Positions 60,959 to 64,000 of a stretch of 64,000 nt of DNA are shown in pieces; the stretch's first letter is position 1, and each line of letters starts with the position of its first letter. The position numbers and the translations under genes are program-made. The stretch covers positions 99,045-163,044 of the forward strand of contig NZ_JACHZE010000011.1 of assembly GCF_014193285.1 (NCBI RefSeq), given 5' to 3'. Below the pieces are notes generated by a model that ran no database searches, was not told the origin of the DNA, and saw only the letters and a program-made list of their open reading frames with translations. This DNA comes from Atlantibacter sp. RC6. Its GTDB lineage: Bacteria; Pseudomonadota; Gammaproteobacteria; Enterobacterales; Enterobacteriaceae.

Positions 60959-62800
60959 ATGATAAAAAAACTCGCGCTGCTGACGGGCCTTTCCGTTACG
61001 GCGTTTTCCGTCTGGGCGCAAAGCAGTGCCGACACCCTGGTGGTGACCGCCAACCGTTTCCAACAGCCCGTCAATACTGTACTTGCTCCCACCGATGTTG
61101 TGACCCGCGCAGAGATCGACAAATGGCAGGCGCGCACGGTAGTGGATGTTCTGCGCCGCCTCCCTGGCGTGGATATCGCGCAGAACGGTGGAATCGGGCA
61201 GTCCGCCTCCGTGTATGTACGCGGTACCGAAGCCAAACAACTGCTGATGCTGATCGACGGCGTGCCGGTGGCGCGTTCGGGTATTTCTAACGATCCTGAA
61301 CTCAACCAACTCCCGCTTTCATTAGTACAGCGCATCGAGTTTATCCGCGGCCCACGTTCGGCGGTGTATGGCTCCGGTGCGATTGGTGGCGTGGTTAACA
61401 TCATTACCCAAACCGGGGATGAGAAATCGCAAATTAACGCCAGCGTGGGTTCTAACAGCTACCAGACCTATGACGGCGCGCTGCGTCAGCGCTTTGGCGA
61501 TACGGTGACGACGGTCGCGGGCGCATATACCAGTACCAAAGGATTCAACGTCCAGCCGGACTCTTCCTGGGCGGGTGACGACGATCGCGACGGTTATCGC
61601 AACAAAACCTTCTGGGGCAGCCTGCAACATAAATTCAACGAGAATGTTGACGGCTTCTTCCGCGGCTACAGCTTTACCAATAACGTCGATTACGACCAGG
61701 GTAACTACGGCTATGACGCGGGCGGCGATGAGCGCCAGCTGTATAGCCAGAACTGGGATACCGGCCTGCGCTTTAACTCCGGCATCTATTCTTCTCAGCT
61801 GATCGCGAATTATCAGAAGAGCAAAGATTACAACTACAGCAGCGTATATGGCCGCTATAACGACGGCACCACGCTGGACGATATGGAACAGCGCTATATT
61901 CAGTGGGGCAATAACGTGGTGGTCGGCCACGGTTCGGTGAGCGCTGGCGTTGACTGGAAGCAGGAGCGCCTGACCTCCTCCGACAAATACGCGCGCGATG
62001 TGTATAAACGCGAAAATACCGGGCTGTATCTCACCGGTCAGCAGCAGTTTGGCGATGTGACTCTGGAAGCGTCTGGTCGTGAAGACCATGACGATGAATT
62101 CGGCTGGCACGGTACCTGGCAGACCGCCGCAGGTTGGGAGTTTGTCGATGACTATCGTGTCACCCTTTCTTACGGCACCGGCTTCCTTGCACCGTCCCTG
62201 GGGCAGCAGTTCGGCGCGGAACGTTTCGGTATCGCCTCCAACCCGAACCTGAAACCGGAAGAGTCTAAACAGTGGGAAGCCGGGCTTGAAGGCCTGACCG
62301 GCCCGGTGGACTGGCGTCTCTCCGCGTATCGCTATGAGATCGATAACCTGGTGACTTACAGCCAGACGGCGTATTACAACATCAACTCCGCCACCATTAA
62401 GGGCGTGGAGTGGACGGGTAATGTGGACACCGGCATCTTCTCTCATCGCGTAACGTTGCAGTATATCGACCCGCGTGACGACGAAACCGATGAAGTGCTG
62501 CCGCGCCGCGCCAAACGCCAGGCCAAGTACCAGCTCGACTGGACAATGTTTGATGTGGATATGGATATCGCATGGCAGTACTTTGGCCGCCGCTATGACA
62601 ACCGCTCATCAACCTATAACCCTGAGCAACGAGTATTGCCGAGCTACAGCACTGTCGATATTTCCGCATCATATCCGGTAACGTCTCACCTCACAGTTCG
62701 TGGTAAAATAGGTAATCTGTTCGATAAAGATTACGAGACGGCTTATGGCTACCAAACTGCTGGACGAGAATACACCTTGTCAGGCAGCTACACCTTCTGA
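60959..62800 (+). CDS. btuB: Vitamin B12 outer-membrane transporter BtuB
   Basis: TonB-dependent transporter of 613 residues. The signal peptide ends VWA before [13 protein letters not shown], with TonB box DTLVVTA. The plug includes [20 protein letters not shown] and [20 protein letters not shown]. The barrel ends in [20 protein letters not shown] and a terminal Phe. Both ends match E. coli BtuB closely, but much of the plug apex loops and barrel is far more divergent than neighbouring genes. An ATG one codon upstream is an alternative. Confidence 0.93.
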   Translation: MIKKLALLTGLSVTAFSVWAQSSADTLVVTANRFQQPVNTVLAPTDVVTRAEIDKWQARTVVDVLRRLPGVDIAQNGGIGQSASVYVRGTEAKQLLMLIDGVPVARSGISNDPELNQLPLSLVQRIEFIRGPRSAVYGSGAIGGVVNIITQTGDEKSQINASVGSNSYQTYDGALRQRFGDTVTTVAGAYTSTKGFNVQPDSSWAGDDDRDGYRNKTFWGSLQHKFNENVDGFFRGYSFTNNVDYDQGNYGYDAGGDERQLYSQNWDTGLRFNSGIYSSQLIANYQKSKDYNYSSVYGRYNDGTTLDDMEQRYIQWGNNVVVGHGSVSAGVDWKQERLTSSDKYARDVYKRENTGLYLTGQQQFGDVTLEASGREDHDDEFGWHGTWQTAAGWEFVDDYRVTLSYGTGFLAPSLGQQFGAERFGIASNPNLKPEESKQWEAGLEGLTGPVDWRLSAYRYEIDNLVTYSQTAYYNINSATIKGVEWTGNVDTGIFSHRVTLQYIDPRDDETDEVLPRRAKRQAKYQLDWTMFDVDMDIAWQYFGRRYDNRSSTYNPEQRVLPSYSTVDISASYPVTSHLTVRGKIGNLFDKDYETAYGYQTAGREYTLSGSYTF

Positions 62801-63596
62801 TGCACGTCCCACCGTACTGGTCTTTGACTCCGGTGTCGGTGGGTTGTCTGTCTATGATGAGATCCGGCAACTGCTGCCGGATCTGCATTACATCTACGCA
62901 TTCGATAATGTCGCGTTCCCCTACGGTGAAAAGTCTGAAGAGTTTATCGTTGAGCGCGTGGTAGAAATCGTCACTGCGGTTCAACGGCGTTATCCCCTGG
63001 CGATTGCCATTATTGCCTGCAATACCGCCAGCACGGTTTCCCTTCCCGCCCTGCGCGAAAAATTCGCGTTTCCGGTGGTGGGCGTGGTTCCCGCGATTAA
63101 ACCGGCGGCGCGCTTAACGGCCAACGGCGTGGTGGGGCTGCTGGCGACCCGCGCCACGGTGCGTCGCCCTTATACCCATGAACTGATTTCCCGCTTTGCT
63201 AATGAATGCCGGATTGAAATGCTGGGATCGGCGGAACTGGTGGAACTGGCCGAGGCGAAGCTGCACGGTCATCCGGTCTCCCTCGACGAGCTACGTCGAA
63301 TTCTGAAGCCTTGGCTGCGGATGCCGGAACCGCCGGATACGGTTGTGCTGGGTTGCACCCACTTCCCTCTATTGCAGGATGAACTGCTCAGCGTACTGCC
63401 GGATGGCACCCGGCTGGTGGATTCCGGCGCGGCGATCGCCCGACGAACCGCCTGGCTGCTTGAACATGAAGCGCCCGATGCAAAATCTTGCGATGAAAAT
63501 GTGGCGTACTGCATGGCGCTCAGCCCGGAAACTGCGCAACTATTACCCGTTCTGCAACGCTACGGCTTCGCAAAGCTCGAAAAACTGCCACTTTAA
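62745..63596 (+). CDS. murI: Glutamate racemase
   Basis: Makes D-glutamate for peptidoglycan. It has 283 residues. FDSGVGGLSVYDE carries the substrate loop, and the two catalytic cysteines lie in ACNTASTVSLPAL and LGCTHFPLLQDEL. As in E. coli the start lies inside btuB (56 bp overlap), and the N-terminal extension typical of the UDP-MurNAc-Ala-activated type is present. Confidence 0.96.
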   Translation: MATKLLDENTPCQAATPSDARPTVLVFDSGVGGLSVYDEIRQLLPDLHYIYAFDNVAFPYGEKSEEFIVERVVEIVTAVQRRYPLAIAIIACNTASTVSLPALREKFAFPVVGVVPAIKPAARLTANGVVGLLATRATVRRPYTHELISRFANECRIEMLGSAELVELAEAKLHGHPVSLDELRRILKPWLRMPEPPDTVVLGCTHFPLLQDELLSVLPDGTRLVDSGAAIARRTAWLLEHEAPDAKSCDENVAYCMALSPETAQLLPVLQRYGFAKLEKLPL

Positions 63597-63647
63597 AGGC
63601 AATTTGGGTAAAAAAGAGACGGTTGATTTATTTTTTTAAAACAGGGC

Positions 63648-63675
63648 TTGTCACCGTCAGAGAAGTCCCTATAAT
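63648..63675 (+). promoter_or_regulatory. rRNA operon promoter P1
   Basis: TTGTCA (63648-63653), 16 bp, TATAAT (63670-63675), then GCGCC, a GC-rich discriminator. This is the layout of rrn P1 promoters. The AT-rich stretch at 63626-63640 can serve as UP element; Fis sites are expected upstream, within or after murI. Confidence 0.92.
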
Positions 63676-63767
63676 GCGCCTCCACTGACACGGAACAACG
63701 GCGAACAGGCCGGCCGGTCAGCGAGGTTCCTCCGGGAATTTCGGCAGAGAAAAGCGAAATTAAACGC

Positions 63768-63795
63768 TTGACTCTGAAAGAGGAAAGCGTAATAT
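63768..63795 (+). promoter_or_regulatory. rRNA operon promoter P2
   Basis: TTGACT (63768-63773), 16 bp, TAATAT (63790-63795), lying 120 bp after P1, the usual rrn tandem arrangement. Confidence 0.88.
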
Positions 63796-63835
63796 ACGCC
63801 ACCTCGCGACAGTGAGCTGAAAGCCGCGTCGCAAC

Positions 63836-63848
63836 TGCTCTTTAACAA
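63836..63848 (+). promoter_or_regulatory. rRNA leader boxA antitermination site
   Basis: TGCTCTTTAACAA matches the enterobacterial rrn boxA that binds NusB-S10. The remaining leader to 63978 contains the region that pairs around 16S for RNase III cleavage; no gene lies in it. Confidence 0.88.
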
Positions 63849-63978
63849 TTTATCAGACAATCTGTGTGGGCACTCGCAGGATTGATATCTCAGTACCTCC
63901 GGGTACACAAAGAATTATCAAGTCTCTGAGTGAACACGTAATTCATTACGAAGTTTAATTCACGAGCATCAAACTTTT

Positions 63979-64000
63979 AAATTGAAGAGTTTGATCATGG
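63979..64000 (+). rRNA. rrs: 16S ribosomal RNA, first 22 bases
   Basis: AAATTGAAGAGTTTGATCAT is the canonical 5' end of enterobacterial 16S rRNA. The gene runs out of the window. The position after murI matches rrnB in E. coli. Confidence 0.95.

Noticed and set aside
61322..62446. 374-codon minus-strand frame inside btuB
   Set aside because: It is a shadow of the btuB reading frame; hydrophobic but with no start signal or homology.

Overview
This window is chromosomal DNA from a member of the Enterobacteriaceae. Almost every housekeeping protein can be aligned by eye with its E. coli K-12 counterpart, and the gene order follows the E. coli segment from sbp to an rrnB-type rRNA operon. Several junctions differ from E. 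coli. The short-type argG in the arg operon, the KdgM-type porin and the sugar cassette suggest a plant- or soil-associated relative such as Enterobacter, Kosakonia or Klebsiella. Only the first 22 bases of 16S rRNA are present, so the genus cannot be fixed from this window.

Layout. 1-6390: the 3' end of sbp, cdh, an SLC13-type anion transporter (not at this place in E. coli), tpiA, yiiQ, yiiR, fpr and glpX. 6472-9594: glpK, glpF and zapB, with GlpR-like operators upstream of glpF. 9716-12127: nlpA (another extra gene here), rraA and menA. 12259-19221: hslU-hslV with a heat-shock promoter, ftsN, cytR, priA and rpmE. 19532-20212: a KdgM-family porin behind a KdgR-like box. 20337-25733: the methionine regulon (metJ, metBL, metF) with tandem Met boxes.

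25740-35336: a divergent sugar-fermentation locus. gldA, fsaB and ptsA lie on the minus strand. frwC, frwB, pflD, pflC and frwD lie on the plus strand. Together they form a complete PTS, a glycyl-radical enzyme with its activase, an aldolase and a polyol dehydrogenase. 35308-40548: yijO, an rtcB gene where E. coli has eptC, and ppc. 40555-46593: argE divergent from argC-argB-argG-argH under tandem ARG boxes, with an ERIC-like palindrome between argG and argH.

46564-55733 is the main accessory region. It is a 9.1 kb cassette between argH and oxyS/oxyR holding a sugar ABC transporter, an L-xylulose-type kinase, 3- and 4-epimerases and a DeoR-family regulator. Its two edges carry nearly identical copies of one terminator. 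The enzymes form a full route from an L-ketopentose to D-xylulose 5-phosphate.

55734-64000: a diverged OxyS RNA, oxyR, sthA, fabR, yijD, trmA, a cobalamin riboswitch with a divergent btuB, murI, rRNA promoters P1 and P2, and the start of 16S rRNA. I saw no transposase, integrase, CRISPR array or tRNA gene, and every gene I annotate inside the window is intact.
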